Shown piece after piece: positions 22,060-33,416 of a DNA stretch of 64,000 nt. The stretch lies in NCBI GenBank assembly GCA_009760885.1, contig CM019701.1:35478697-35542696 (forward strand). Direction: 5' to 3'. The notes beneath the pieces were generated by a model. It was given only the letters and a program-made list of their open reading frames with translations, was not told the origin of the DNA and made no database searches. The translations under genes and the position numbers were made by a program. The DNA comes from Achatina immaculata (taxonomy: Eukaryota; Mollusca; Gastropoda; Stylommatophora; Achatinidae). Numbering within the stretch: the stretch's first letter is position 1; each line of letters opens with the position of its first letter.

Positions 22060-22338
22060 AAAAGTAATCAGTTTAATTTCCTAACTACAGGGCAGTTGAC
22101 ACAGCAAAGACAGCTACATTTTTTATTTCTAAAAAGAACTTAGTAGCGATTAGAAAATTCAAGGGAAAAAGGAAGAGAGGGAAAAATGAAGAGAAAAATA
22201 TCTCAGTGAATTGACCAAGTGAACCAAGTGGATGGAAAAGAAAAGCATTTGAATTGATTGGAAACACCAGGGATTGCATAAGATGGAGGAGCATGATTGT
22301 CAGTGCTATGCAGCATGGCATATAACATAATAATAATC
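22060..22338 (+). mobile_element. RTE C-terminal end with (AAT)n tail
   Basis: On the + strand KFKGKRKRGR-like basic residues (22155-22180) and DCIRWRSMIVSAMQHG (about 22272) match the end of RTE-B (DRVLWRCIIANASWHG). A (taa)n tail at 22324-22338 follows. It faces the opposite way to the neighbouring copy at 19034-22020. Confidence 0.6.
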
Positions 22339-22358
22339 TTCAGCCTAATTCCCCACCC

Positions 22359-22383
22359 CCCCCCCCAAAAAAAAAAAAAAAAA
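22359..22383. repeat. Homopolymer tract (C)n(A)n
   Basis: A run of C followed by about 18 A. Low complexity, possibly an old poly(A). Confidence 0.7.
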
Positions 22384-22597
22384 ATGTAACGTTTAATTCT
22401 GAAATTTGTCAAATAAAAATAATTTAAAATATGTGGCAGTTTTGAATAGTGTTCCTTTAATTTAATAGAAAGAAATAAAATGTTCAGCTTGACTGGAGTA
22501 AAACAGTCACATGGAATGTAATTATCTAAGAAGTTATCGTGTGAAATAACTTGTCAGTCCTTTTAAAGATACTATAAAGATAAAATTCTCGTTTCCA

Positions 22598-22690
22598 TGC
22601 CATGGCGTATTGGGGATTAGGTACATATTTCCATGACCTTTGGCACATGGAAGTGATGTGGTCATTATCACACATGGCTTCTTTTATTAC
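22598..22690 (-). mobile_element. SINE 3' fragment, second copy
   Basis: Minus-strand sequence tgtgataatgaccacatcac and ggtcatggaaatatgtacc matches the body of the SINE at 18548-18797 (cgtgatattgaccatatcac, ggtcaaggaaaatatgggc). The tRNA-like head is missing. Confidence 0.72.
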
Positions 22691-23104
22691 ATATATTATA
22701 CTGTATGTACAGTTTATTATTTTTGTTTTATCAAAATATTCTACACAGCTTACTACAATCTTTGTACCATCAGTTGATGTCCACTCCAAAGTAATTGCTG
22801 TTCATAAATAATAGATGCCATTTTAACAAAATATGTGCTAAAAATTCATGCTGCATTTTTTTTACTGTACTCTATATCCTTGTGCTATTACTGCAAGTTT
22901 GTTTCCCTCATCCAGTACAATGATGATTTTTAAGCAAATAATCATCTTGTATTGGGAGTGGAAAACTGTGATTTATATTCTAATGTGGACACGAGAAATA
23001 AGCTTCTGAGAAAATTCCACCACCATAGGAACAGTGTCAAACCTTACCATTTTGGTCTGACTGAAGATGATTGCCAATGATTCTACAGGAATTACTGAAG
23101 CATT
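22691..23104. other. Intron 2 interval, nothing recognised
   Basis: AT-rich, no coding signal. Confidence 0.5.
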
Positions 23105-23345
23105 GAGGTGTATGTTTCAGTTATACAAAAATGTAGAAAGAGTGAGGAAAGTGGACAAGACACACAAATGGCTGAGAGTAAGATGAGCATGTATAAATGA
23201 ACATACAAATAGTCCAATATTTCAGTGAAAGCCTTTTTCAAGAGATCACATACAGAAATAACACAATGGATAAAAACATGGAAATTACAAATTAAACACT
23301 GAGCTTTTTTGGTATTCTCCTTGTAATGCACCCAGATAGATTTAG
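23105..23345. repeat. Unclassified interspersed repeat R1, copy a
   Basis: Aligns by eye with 30377-30640: gtatgtttcagttatacaaa and gtatgtttcagttttacaaa at one end, matching internal words (gaggaaagtgg, tccaatatttcagtgaaagc / tccagtattttgacaaatgc), and agctcttttagtatcctcct at the other. No coding potential. Confidence 0.65.
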
Positions 23346-23666
23346 ATACTTGTTTCTTCCTACTTTCCTTACTCTTTATGTCTTTTTGTTAAACTGAACC
23401 AGACACCTTAATCTTTCATTATTAGAACCAGTTTTACTGCAGTTGCCATTTCTCTAATCCTTTACAGGGAATACAGCAATAGGTGGGGTCATGATTTTTT
23501 TTTGTGTACTTGATTACCGTAGTCATATTTGCAGTCAGAATGTTCTATTTTATTCTTTCATCTAGTCATTTGATGATTCTTTTCAGTGTTTCTAGAAGGA
23601 CTTTCCCCAAATAGATTGGAAGTTTTTGATTCATAAAGATGTTACCTATTTTTCTTTTTTTCACAG
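23346..23666. other. Intron 2 distal end, nothing recognised
   Basis: Ends in the polypyrimidine tract of exon 3. Confidence 0.5.
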
Positions 23667-23744
23667 GCTGACCTTGTAAAGCAAGCATTTGATGCCCAGC
23701 GAAGTTTTCTGGTGGTTGTGTCCAAAAGTAGACAGCCAGATCAG
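23667..23744 (+). CDS. CAP: CAP exon 3: helical folded domain
   Basis: Encodes residues 74-99, starting ADLVKQAFDAQRSFLVVVSK. The acceptor is tttttcacag| after a long T-rich tract and the donor is cag|gtaata. The exon is 78 nt, phase 0 on both sides, so it is symmetric. The sequence is a close match to the second helix region of CAP_N (family pattern ADLVxxAFxAQRxFLxxxSKSKxP). It is isolated between two repeat-rich introns. Confidence 0.93.
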
Positions 23745-24004
23745 GTAATACGTTGTTTTACTTGAAGTTCATACTCAGAAATTCAAAGATTCATCTTAGT
23801 GTAATCTCTAGACCTTTGTATTTCTTCAGGTTAAGTAGATATTATAGTGCTGTATACTATTACTCCATATGACAGTAAACAAACAGGTGAAGCGGAAATT
23901 GGAGACAATGGATAGGCGGTTTTGGAAAAATATGTACCATTATAACCTGAAGAGCCAGAAGAATAAAGTGTTCAGAGAAGTTTATGAACATCAGAAACTA
24001 TGTC

Positions 24005-24400
24005 TTAACTCTTCTTGTGCCTTGAATCAAATTTCCAACGCTTCCCGTTTCCGACATGATGCCTTGCATCGAAAAACTGATTCATGTTTTGTTTCATTAA
24101 AAAAACCGTTGTAACGTTTAGATTGTAAACGTTTGGTGCGCATGTACCATGACCCATTTCATCATTATAAAATAATGTCTGAAATAATCTCCTGACTACT
24201 TCTCCAGTCATCTAATATGTCTAGATCTACTTGGGATACATTCAAGAACAGTGGTCTGGTCACCACATCACCTAAAATTGAAATTTCTCGATCAAAAACT
24301 TCATTTTTCACACTCGACATTGCTTGTAACTAACCACGCTTAAGTTTTTGATCAAGAAATTTCAATTTCTGGCACTGCGCTGTTATTTGAGAATGGCATG
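24005..24400. mobile_element. Rearranged piggyBac-type element with internal inversion
   Basis: Starts TTAA then ctcttcttgtgc. The first 130 bp align with the left end of the element at 19107 (gacgcttccagtttcc / aacgcttcccgtttcc and tttagattgtaaac / tttagattgtacat). From about 24165 to 24340 it instead matches the reverse complement of that element's middle (tctaatatgtctagatctac against gtagatctagacatattaga). A 27-bp inverted repeat lies at 24275-24301 and 24342-24368 (26 of 27 matched). No right terminus was found. Confidence 0.7.
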
Positions 24401-24429
24401 GGGCGAACACTGACATACACTGATGTATT

Positions 24430-25896
24430 AACATACGAGCATGGGAGGAATTGGCTTCAATAGTGCAGAGCAGGGTGGATCAGATAACAAGCTGGTGTGA
24501 GGATAACAATACAGTGAAAAACCCAGCAAAAGCCAGCATCCTGTGGTGCTCATTAAATAACAAAATAGTACAATCTGAAGTTCTGGTTGTTAAGTGTCAA
24601 GGCCAAGATAATAAGAGAACACATTTTATGAGGTATCTAGGGACCACACTTGATCGTTCCTTGTCATTTGCACAACATGTGGACAATGAATACAAAATGC
24701 CAGGAAAGCGTTGGGAGCAGTTAGGTTAATGGCCACAGTGGGCTTTCCACAGTGCTGGTACTGTCACCATTGGAGTAGAGTATCGTCTTGACCTGATCAC
24801 CCTGTCCAGTGCACAGCTGAACAGACTAGATTGTACAGAATGCGGCAGTGAGAGTGATCTTAGGTTGCACCAGGGATACTCCAGTGGTAGCCATGCACTT
24901 TCTGCTTGATATGCTGTGTGTGAAGTCTAAACACAAGTATGCTCAGGTAAAGACATACATCAGGGTTGCTGGCATGAGGGACCATCCCCTCCATAAGAAG
25001 GTGGGGTTGATAAAGGGAAGACACATCAATCAAGGCAGATTCTGGATGGCTGGGGCCAAGGATACAGTAAAATCAATTTGCAATCTAGATGAGGTTCCTA
25101 AAGGTAATAACTGAGTGTGGGTACAGGACTGACCTCTGCTAACAAAGGTTATTTTACAGAAGGGCCATGAATGTCGAGATTGGGTACAGGGAACAGCTGA
25201 ACTTTGGGTTCAAGATCTCATCCAGTATCACTTTGGGTCTTCCAGCACAGTAATATATAAAGATGGATGGCTCAGTGATTTGGAACAGTAGAAGTAGTTG
25301 GGGTTTTGTTGTCTACCAAAATGGAAGAGTAGACACAGGGTTCGGGAGCCTTTGAAGTCCCGAATTCAAGTATGCGAATGGAAATTAAGGCTGTGTCGGC
25401 AGTAGTGGAATGGTTAGTTGCTCATGATGTGGTTAATGGTGTCGTTGTGTTGGATTCACGGACTATGCTTTGTAAGATTGAGAAGAAATTGCTTCAAAAA
25501 GAGTAGGTTTGTCTGTTAAGCCAGAGTACTGTGACAAGCCTAACGTGGCTTTATTGTCCATTACACACAGGAGTACATGGTAGTGATGTGGCTGATAGAC
25601 TGGCTGGGCAGGTTAAACTAAATGGCAGACTGACAATGGAAAGGGGAAACTTTGCTAAAGCTGTATTGAACAGACTGCGGGAAAATGAAGAACAAGAATG
25701 GAAGAACAATGTAGATCTGAAGAGATTGCTGGAGATTGAAGGTGATGGCAGGAAATATGAACTGTGTGGCAGAAAACAAATCATAATCAACCAACATTTG
25801 ACAGGAACTATTAGCAAACATACTATACTCTTGCAGCATGTGGCAGAGCATATATCGGGTTGTCCCAATGCATTGAAGCCAGAGTCTGAGTTTTGA
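24430..25896 (+). mobile_element. LINE-C copy 2: RT thumb and RNase H
   Basis: + strand. RT end: WCEDNNTVKNPAKASILWCS, MRYLGTTLDRSLSFAQHVDN. Linker: RVILGCTRDTPVVAMHFLLD and KYAQVKTYIRVAGMRDHPLH. RNase H follows: YKDGWLSD-like first strand at about 25258, then WLYCPLHTGVHGSDVADRLA at 25540. The end QHLTGTISKHTILLQHVAEH, then CPNAL, resembles the Cys/His tail of RNase H LINEs. Frame breaks at 24728, 25115 and 25508 inactivate it. Confidence 0.78.
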
Positions 25897-26344
25897 ACCT
25901 TTGAAAATAAGTCAAAGTTACTTTTTTACTCACTTTCATAGAAAATAGGGCTTTTTTCCAGACACACTGGGCAACCACAGAACTGTTGGGACACTCACTA
26001 AATCCCATAATTTTTACATATGATGTGTATGAGAGTTTTCAGGAAGAAGAATTGTTTTATACCCCAGAGATGTCTATAGCAGGATAGACGACTGAAGTCT
26101 GGCATTTCTTCTGATGAAAATTGAAGTGAACTCATGGCTAATATAATGGACAGTGTCCATACTGCTGACAAGGACAATGATGCTGTGGTTTGGTTCCTGA
26201 ACATCAGAGCCTACAAGAATAGCACCAAGTCTCCCATGGGCCTCTCTTCTCTCAAGCATGCTGTTCAGCATCTACCTGGCAAAAATTGGCCATCTTCTTC
26301 CATCTGGTCCAGAGTGCACTATGACACATGCAGATGACACTGAC
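25897..26344. other. Intron 3 interval: short frames, no recognised product
   Basis: A pair of short overlapping frames near 26074-26337 have no domain I recognise. It may be the 3' flank of LINE-D or LINE-C. Confidence 0.4.
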
Positions 26345-28545
26345 TTACTTACATGCATGGAACATGTTGATGCAAATTACTAGCCAGCTCCTTGATATCA
26401 AATATTGAATCAAGTATGCAGGAAAATTGTCTACTGTAGAGAGTGGGGCAACACAACTCCTTCAGATGATCAGAGGAAGTACCCTCATCTCTTTCCCCCC
26501 CCCCCCAGACAGGTGTTACAGCCCTCTTAAACTCCTGACAAGCTGTGTTTCCTACCTTGTATTCTTCAATCACAGATTTGAATGGTAGCTGCAGTTTGCT
26601 CTTTTTGCAGTACAGTGCTACATCACTTAATCCTGGTTGCACGCCCAACCACTTTCTAATGGATCTATTTACCTTTCTTTTGACTGCTTCTACTTCGTAG
26701 TACTTGCACATCAGTTTTGGAATCAGTATGAACTGGAGGCACAATATTTTGAACTTCCCCAGTATCCTGCTTTTGTCTATGATGTTCAGTCCATTCTGTG
26801 GCATTTCTGTGACCTGGTTCACTGCGTTTGAGTCCTTCACCAAAGCATCATATACTCTGCTAAGGCTCTTCACTGGCTTTTCCCCTGCAGTTGAGATTAT
26901 TTGATTTGCCACTGTGTACGATCTTTCTATCATGAGTGACACATTTCTTGACTTTTTTGGTTTGAAGCTAATGCAAGACCATATGATAAGGCTATCCAGG
27001 CTTTCTAACATCCTTCATGCCTGTGCTTCACTGGTTGTTATTACTGTTGTGCCATCCATTAATGCTTTTAGTGGTGGCATCTGGAATCCATTTCTGAACC
27101 TTGGGCCTTCTGCTGCTCCTTCTGTTCTTTCAGGATTACTTGCATGGGTAGTACAAACAATGTGGGGGAATATTGTACAGCCCATTGCAATTCCTACCTG
27201 AAGCTCAGTCCATCTTGTAATATATCCTGATGTTCCAAATCTCACGAAGAACCCTCTGAAGTACATTCTTCAGCATCTTTGTGATTTCTTTTGGCACAAG
27301 ATACATACCTATTGCTAGCCATATCATCTTGTGCAGTACTGAGCCATAGGCATTGGCTAGATCTAGTTATATTACCTGTAGGTGTCACTTTCCAGATCTT
27401 GCCTGTTGAATAGCTTCCCAAATCATTGAAACATTCAAGACATCCTAGGGAACATGAAATTCTCCATTCTGCGTGGATTTGATAACCATTATCTAGGAGG
27501 TATGTTGTTAGTCTCCTTGCTGTCAATGAGAAGAATATCTTTCCTTTTACATTCAGAAGTGAGATGGGTCTGTACTGGTTGTTTTAAGTGGAATTCTGCT
27601 CCACTAGTCTTTTTTCCATTCTTTACTTATGAACCCCTTGGTCCATGCTGTTCTTAGGAGTTTACGGAGCTTCTTTAGTACTTCTGGACAATTGTATACA
27701 GTACGTAAGGGACGCCATTTGGGCCAGGTGCTGATTTTCCTTTAGCTTTTCTTATGCTGCTCTCTACTTCTTGTAAGGTTAGTGGGCTGCATTTGAATTT
27801 GCTGCCTGGTGAACAGGACCACACTATACCTTTCATATGCTCAAGAGGTGTATGCTGATTTTTATGAGTGTGTGCCTTGCTTAGATGTTCCTCGAGTACC
27901 TCCTTACTTGCTTTCAGTGTACCTGATTTTGGCTGTTCAAATAACTGCTTCACAGACCCAAAGGGATCTCTTTAGAACTTCTCTTTTGCAAATCTGGTTT
28001 CCCTTTTTCTTTTGCATAGTTTTTCTGCTCTGCAAAGGGCATTGTGTTGGGATTTTGGATGCTGCCAAACCTGTCTTAATCCTTCCTTTTCTGATTTATG
28101 TGCCTTCTTTAACATTTTCCAGCCAAAGTTCTTCTGCTGTCTTAATGCTTCTATTTTTCTCAGTCTTCTGAACTTTCTTAGCATTATTTTTTCTTCTTTT
28201 TATCTGTTTGGTTCCAAACTCTTTGTGGCAGTGAAGATACATGATGTTACTGAATGTTTCCAGTTTTTGCTCAAGGTTTTTCCCTCTCAGTTGTTTGTCA
28301 AGTTCTTTGCATATTGCTGTGTCCAAGTTTTCCCATATGCTTTTGGCACTTGCTGGTGGGAAGTTCATTTTGCCTCTGGTCTCGTTGCTGTCTGACTCTA
28401 CCTGAATATTCTTTTACTGTAGTTTATGTCCTGACAGAGATCTTCTAATGTCTTATCTGAGACTGGCATCACAGTGCACTGTTGAGTATTGGGCAGCAAG
28501 GAACCACCACATCCCTTCTTTGATCTGTGTACCTTCATGCCACGT
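26345..28545 (-). mobile_element. LINE-D: zinc-finger remnant, RT and C-terminal domain
   Basis: Minus strand, about 2.2 kb. From 28545: MKVHRSKKGCGG, a likely C2H2 finger remnant. A basic region follows at 28180-27980. RT starts with SSIRKAKGKSAPGPNGVPYV (27740), then GIAMGCTIFPHIV, MPPLKALMDGTTVITTS (catalytic box MDGT for MDDT) and ISFKPKKSRNVSLMI. The thumb reads EKPVKSLSRVYD, then FILIPKLMCKYYEVEAVKRK, IRKWLGVQPGLSDVALYCKK and LQLPFKSVIEEYK. The KWLGVPxxLxxVALY signature marks a LINE group common in marine animals. A catalytic Asp is replaced by Gly, and frameshifts are present. Confidence 0.78.
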
Positions 28546-28549
28546 TAAT

Positions 28550-28664
28550 ATGCAGGAAACTCTCTACTGTAGAGAGCGGAACAACAACACAACTCCTTCA
28601 GATCATCAGAGGAAGTACCTCTCTTAGACAAGTGTTTCGGCCCTATTAAACTCCTGACACTCTA
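28550..28664 (-). mobile_element. LINE-D second 3' fragment
   Basis: Same orientation and sequence as 26416-26546 (ctactgtagagag, acaactccttcagat, tcagaggaagtacc, aaactcctgac). It lies just 5' of the LINE-D N-terminal remnant, giving a head-to-tail order on the minus strand. Confidence 0.7.
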
Positions 28665-28689
28665 AGGGGGTTGGGCCCCTCTGGGTCAT

Positions 28690-28805
28690 GACTCCCAGAG
28701 GTCTTGTGAGTTTTTGCTTTTTTTTTTCAGCCCCAGGATTGAACCCGTGATCTTCCAGTTGGCACTGCACTTTTGAAGTGCGTCTTTAGCGATTTAGTTA
28801 CGGAG
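28690..28805 (-). mobile_element. tRNA-like SINE head
   Basis: Minus-strand B-box-like word gggttcaatcctgggg preceded by taaatcgctaaagacgcac and a spacer compatible with a tRNA-derived head. A 10-base A run and an unrelated body follow. Different from the SINE at 18548-18797. Confidence 0.45.
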
Positions 28806-28979
28806 GACTGGTATTGGTTGTGGCAAATGAAATTACTTGTGTTCCCAATGCTTGTTTCGCATACTCCACAGCCACATGAGGCCTTTTCTGCTGTTTCTGA
28901 AAGGAGTATATAATAATTAATGAAATATTGTGTGGGTGTAATAAAATAAAGTTATGATTAATCCTGCCAGAGTCAATAG

Positions 28980-30240
28980 GCACTGGTGCTGTCTAAATAA
29001 CAAAATTTGCATAAGTCTGCAGTGTGATGAAATTTCCATTGGGAGCAATTGCTGCTTAAGGTATTTAGGCATCTCATTTGACAGTTTATTGTTCAAACAA
29101 CATGTATAAAATGTAGTGGAGAAAGTAAAGAAAGGAGTTACTACTGTCAGGGCTGAGGCTAGTTTTCAGCAGCAAACGTTTTTTGTGCTAAATCTGTCAC
29201 TAATGATATCAGTTTTGAAACATGGGCTCAGTGTAAGATGTCATAGCTGGAAAGAATCCAAAGTGAGGTCACTAGAGCAGCTCAAGGATGCAGCAGGGAT
29301 ACACCTGTTATGACTGTGAGGTGCTTACTGAGGCTATCCAGCATCAGAGCATGACACAATCATGCAGAAGTGAAGGACTGTTTCAATGTTCCTAACATGA
29401 CTATTCATCTCCACATTTCACTCTTTACACAGATAAAGGGGGCATCAAGTGTGGCATGTCTCAGGTGGTTGAGGCAGAAGAAACCTTAAGGTAACATGTG
29501 ACATGGGCAACATTACCTTAGGAGAAGAGTGGGTGACAGTGTCTTATAAGAGAAAATTCACAAAATTGTCATTCAGCTGAGCAGAGAATATCGTAGCTGG
29601 GTGTAGGACACACTAACCTTCAGATACATAAAGTCATTCAGTGCCTCTGCCAGCCATAGTACTGCCATCTTTACTGATGGCTCTGTCATCAGAGGATGTT
29701 GAAATGGTTGAGACTTAGCTACAAACTTCAGTGGAAAAATAACTGAAGAAAGAGCAAGATGCATATGACATCACAACTTGGAGTATGAGGATGGAAATCA
29801 AAATGGCTACAGCTGCAATCACTTGGCTGGTTGTACAGCAAATATACCATGCGGTCATAGTGATGGACTCCTAAAGCATGCTTCAAAGACTGACAGGGGT
29901 ATGTTTTGCAAGGAGTGAGCCAACCTACTCCCAGACTCACAAGTTTTAGGCTTCACATGGATCTACTGTCCTGGGCATGCAGGAGTTCATGATAATGAGC
30001 TGGTCAACATGTTGACTGAAAATGCCTTTTTGCAAGGGGTAGCAAGACTGAACAAGTCAAACATCTGTAAGGCTGTTAGAGACAAATTTTGCAGTAATAC
30101 AGAGCTGCATTGAGACAGTAACCCCTACATCTGCAGAAGGAGGAATTATGGATTAGGCAAGATGAGAGAAGAGTGTGCTCCTACATGTTCCCTCTATGGA
30201 TGGAAGTGACGAATCCAAATCAGTATGTGACAGGGACAGT
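28980..30240 (+). mobile_element. LINE-C copy 3: RT end and RNase H
   Basis: + strand: WCCLNNKIC, LRYLGISFDS, VEKVKKGVTTVRA, SLEQLKDAAGIHL, then an eroded linker and RNase H. The last catalytic strand reads FTWIYCPGHAGVHDNELVNM at about 29948, followed by LNKSNICKAVRDKF. Many stops. Matches LINE-C at 24430-25896. Confidence 0.7.
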
Positions 30241-30376
30241 CAGTACACATACCTTAACATTGGTCATTAGGATGGGTGGCAGAGCAAAAATAGGAACATC
30301 CTGACTGCTATGGTGCTACCTCTTGAGATTACTAATCTAGTCAGTCAGTTTGTGGTGACGCAGTTTTTCATACACG

Positions 30377-30640
30377 AGATGTATGTTTCAGTTTTACAAA
30401 AAGATAGAAAAACCGAGGAAAGTGGCAGAAATGGATGTGGCAGAAAAGAAAATGTACATATCAGTGCAAAATATACAACAATCCAGTATTTTGACAAATG
30501 CCTTTTTTTTCAATGACAAAAATATGCATATCAAAAACAACACAAATATAAACATGACAGATGAAAAATTAAGCACTTAGCTCTTTTAGTATCCTCCTCA
30601 GAAGAAAGATGGGCACAAAATATGCCCAGATCGATGTTGG
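30377..30640. repeat. Unclassified interspersed repeat R1, copy b
   Basis: Second copy of the repeat at 23105-23345, same orientation. Short frames on both strands here are not conserved between the copies. Confidence 0.65.
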
Positions 30641-31497
30641 TAAACTCAAGTAGAAGCAGGTGATTGGCTGAGAAATGAGATAAAGAGATGATAACAAAGG
30701 GTACCATTTGACAAAGAACATGACATCATGTCCCAGCTGGCCTCAGCTTTTTACTGTTGGATAATTATGGCCGAAACAGAATCTGCCCAAATGGTGTAGA
30801 TAATAAAAGTGAAGAAAAAATGGGGACAGTGTGGATGAAAGAAAATTCATAATGAATAGAGATCACTGAAAGGACAAGATTTCTTGATTAGGATGCTTAG
30901 GCAAGGAAGCTATCAGTCCCCTAGCTGGAAAATGAACCTTAACTTGCCTGCAGCGAGAATGAGAAAAGGCAGCAAGTCCGTTTGGCTAAGACAAGAAAGC
31001 TGGGCATCAAGAGCAGAAATGGAAAGACTAGATATGTAAAAAATGTAAAGTAGTTCAAATAAAGCTGAACTTATTGTTAATTCCAGCAGGGTGAAAACAG
31101 CCCACCTGGAAAACGAGGCTAACTTGAGGCAACTTCTTGACTCTCTGAAAGTTCCTGAACAGTGCCTTATTTTCCAGGCAGGCTGTCTAGGGTTGGGAGA
31201 CTGAGAAAGCCATGTGGTGTCACAGAAACAGGAGGTAACACATCTGAATTGTGGCCAAACAACAGTCGTACTTGTTTTCTTGCAGTGTGGGTTGTTGCCC
31301 CACTCATTTGAAAATAAAGGCTTTTGAGTCAATTCCAAGGCATCTTAGGTGTGGCACAACAAGGAATTCAAACGTGGTGATGTTACTAAAGATCTGAATT
31401 TGCAGTCAGTTTCTCCTTTGTTCCACAAGGAACTCTGCTCCACAGTCCCAAAGACTGAGTAAAACACCACATTGCCACTTTTGGAGAGTATAACATC
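30641..31497. other. Intron 3 interval, no gene recognised
   Basis: A 141-codon open frame on the minus strand (30913-31338) has no recognisable domain and a Ser/Leu/Phe-rich composition. I treat it as chance. Confidence 0.45.
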
Positions 31498-32623
31498 CAG
31501 AGATATCTTAATAACAACAGCTAAAGACATGGTTCCAGTAAAGAAAACACAAAAGAATGGATGGATTACAGCAGGCACACTAGAACTGATAAAACAACAT
31601 AGAGAAATGAAGATGCAATGGAAAGTGACAAACAACAAAAAAAGAGAAATATAAATCTTTAACAGAAGAAGTACGAAGCAACATAAGAAAAGACAAAAAA
31701 ACAATACATACAGGATTGTTGTGAAAGAATAAAAGGACATCAGAAGTGTGGAAGAAATGAAGACATTGATGAGAAATGTCACACCTAAGCTAAATGTAAT
31801 TTGTGACGAGATGGGGAAACCTTGACAGACAGGAAATTCTGGAAAGATAGAAGGAATATTGCAGAGAAATGTATGAAACAACTACTGTGAAAGCAGAAAT
31901 CAACAGTGTGAATTATTATCGGAGGAAAAAGAACCCGAAGCAACAAGTGAAGAAGTTTTATGGGCAATAAAGAGACTAAAAAATGGTAGATCACTAGGAT
32001 GTGATGAGATAACAGCTGAACTTATTAAAGCAGGAGGAAAGGAATGTGCAACAATCTATCATGCTCTATGTAAAAAGATATGGAATTCAGGTATTTGGCC
32101 AAAAGAATGGAAAAGAACTGTATTCATGCCACTGCCAAAAAAGGGTAACTTGAAATTATGCACAAACTACAAAACTGTTGCCCTGATTAGTCATGCCAGT
32201 AAAATTCTATTAAAAGTCATAATGGGTAGACTTCGTAAGAAAATAGAAGAAGTCAGTATGATCCAAGCTGGTTTTAGGCAAGGAAAAGGATCGAAAGATC
32301 ATATATTCAATATAAGATTAATAATAGAGAAATGCAGAGAATTTAATGTGAATCTGTATTTATCTTTTATAAAAAAGACTATTCAAAGACATTTGGTTGT
32401 GTACAACAGAAACTTAGGGAAATAATAGAAAAAATAGGATTTCCAACACATTTGATACAATTAACATCACTGCTGTATTTAGACCAACAGACAGCAATAA
32501 TAATAAATGATGAAACAACAACTTAGTTTGACATAAAACAAGGGGTCTGCCAGGGGTCCATATTGTCGTCTTTTTTTTTAACTTGTATGCTGAAAATATA
32601 ATGAGGAATGTTAGAGAAGTTGT
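31498..32623 (+). mobile_element. RTE-E copy 4, 5' part: connecting region and RT fingers/palm
   Basis: + strand: DILITTAKDMVPVKKTQKNG, WAIKRLKNGRSLGCDEITAE, WPKEWKRTVFMPLPKKGNLK, then SMIQAGFRQGKGSKDHIFNI and the palm QGSILSSFFFNLYAENIMRN-like stretch to 32615. It is interrupted by an RTE-A at 32624 and resumes at 33417. Five or more frame lesions. Confidence 0.83.
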
Positions 32624-33416
32624 CTTACATCCTTCCCGTGACGTTAAACGTCACATAGGGCCCACATGGTAGTTCACCAAGATGTCCTGTCTTCGGCGAG
32701 TTTTTCAGTCTCATCAAGGGTTGTTATTTCCACTGAATTGGCTTTTCTTAACAATGTCCTCTTTAGAGTTTCACATGGTCGACCTTTTTCTTCGGCCTGT
32801 TGTGCTCAACTTGATAGCTTGTTTTGGTATTCTCTGATTGTTTCTTCTCAGAACATGACTGACATATGTCCATCTTCTTTTTCTGATCAACCATGAGACA
32901 AGTTGGTGTTTGCTCATCTCAGTGTTGTTCTTGAATTCATTCCACTTTATATCGAGTATTTTTCTTAGGCATTTCTCTTTAAAAAAGTCTTAATTTCTTG
33001 ACTATTTCTTTAGTCGTTTTCCAGCTTTTAGATCCATAAATGAGGGTGGATTGAATTGAATTGAATAATCTTAACATGGTTTTTGTGCTTATAACTTTTG
33101 AATGCCATATGTTCTCAAGATTCTTGAAGGTCAGTGCTGCTTTGGCAACTCGAATTCTAACTTCTTTTCTGGTGTGATATATATAGCTGCCGAGATATGC
33201 AAAATGGTTTACTTCTTCAACAGCTATTCCTTCTACGTATATTTGTCCTTTGTCGTTAATGAGAAGCTTCATTATTTTTCTTTTATCCTTGTTAATTTCA
33301 CGTCCTATTTTACTAGCCATTGAATACAGGGTATCTGTTTTTACATGCATTGATTTCTTATTGTCGCTAATAAGAGTTATGTCATCTGCAAATTCAAGAT
33401 CTTCCAGTTGGGTCTC
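32624..33416 (-). mobile_element. RTE-A copy 5, nested in RTE-E copy 4
   Basis: Minus strand, 5' truncated just upstream of the catalytic block: TQLEDLEFADDITLISDNKK, GREINKDKRKIMKLLINDKG, HFAYLGSYIYHTRKEVRIRV, then the 3' end at 32624. Flanked by aagttgt (32617-32623) and aagatgt (33417-33423), a 7-bp duplication with one mismatch. RTE-E codons continue on both sides. Confidence 0.85.

Noticed and set aside
22340..22400. Poly(A) after C run as a processed pseudogene tail
   Set aside because: No gene-like sequence precedes it apart from an RTE end that already has its own (taa)n tail.
30913..31338. 141-codon open frame on the minus strand
   Set aside because: No recognisable domain, no splice or promoter context and biased composition. 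It lies in unclassified intron DNA, so most likely chance.
31345..31881. 178-codon hydrophobic open frame on the minus strand
   Set aside because: Antisense shadow of the RTE-E connecting region; the Phe/Leu-rich composition comes from A/T-rich antisense codons.
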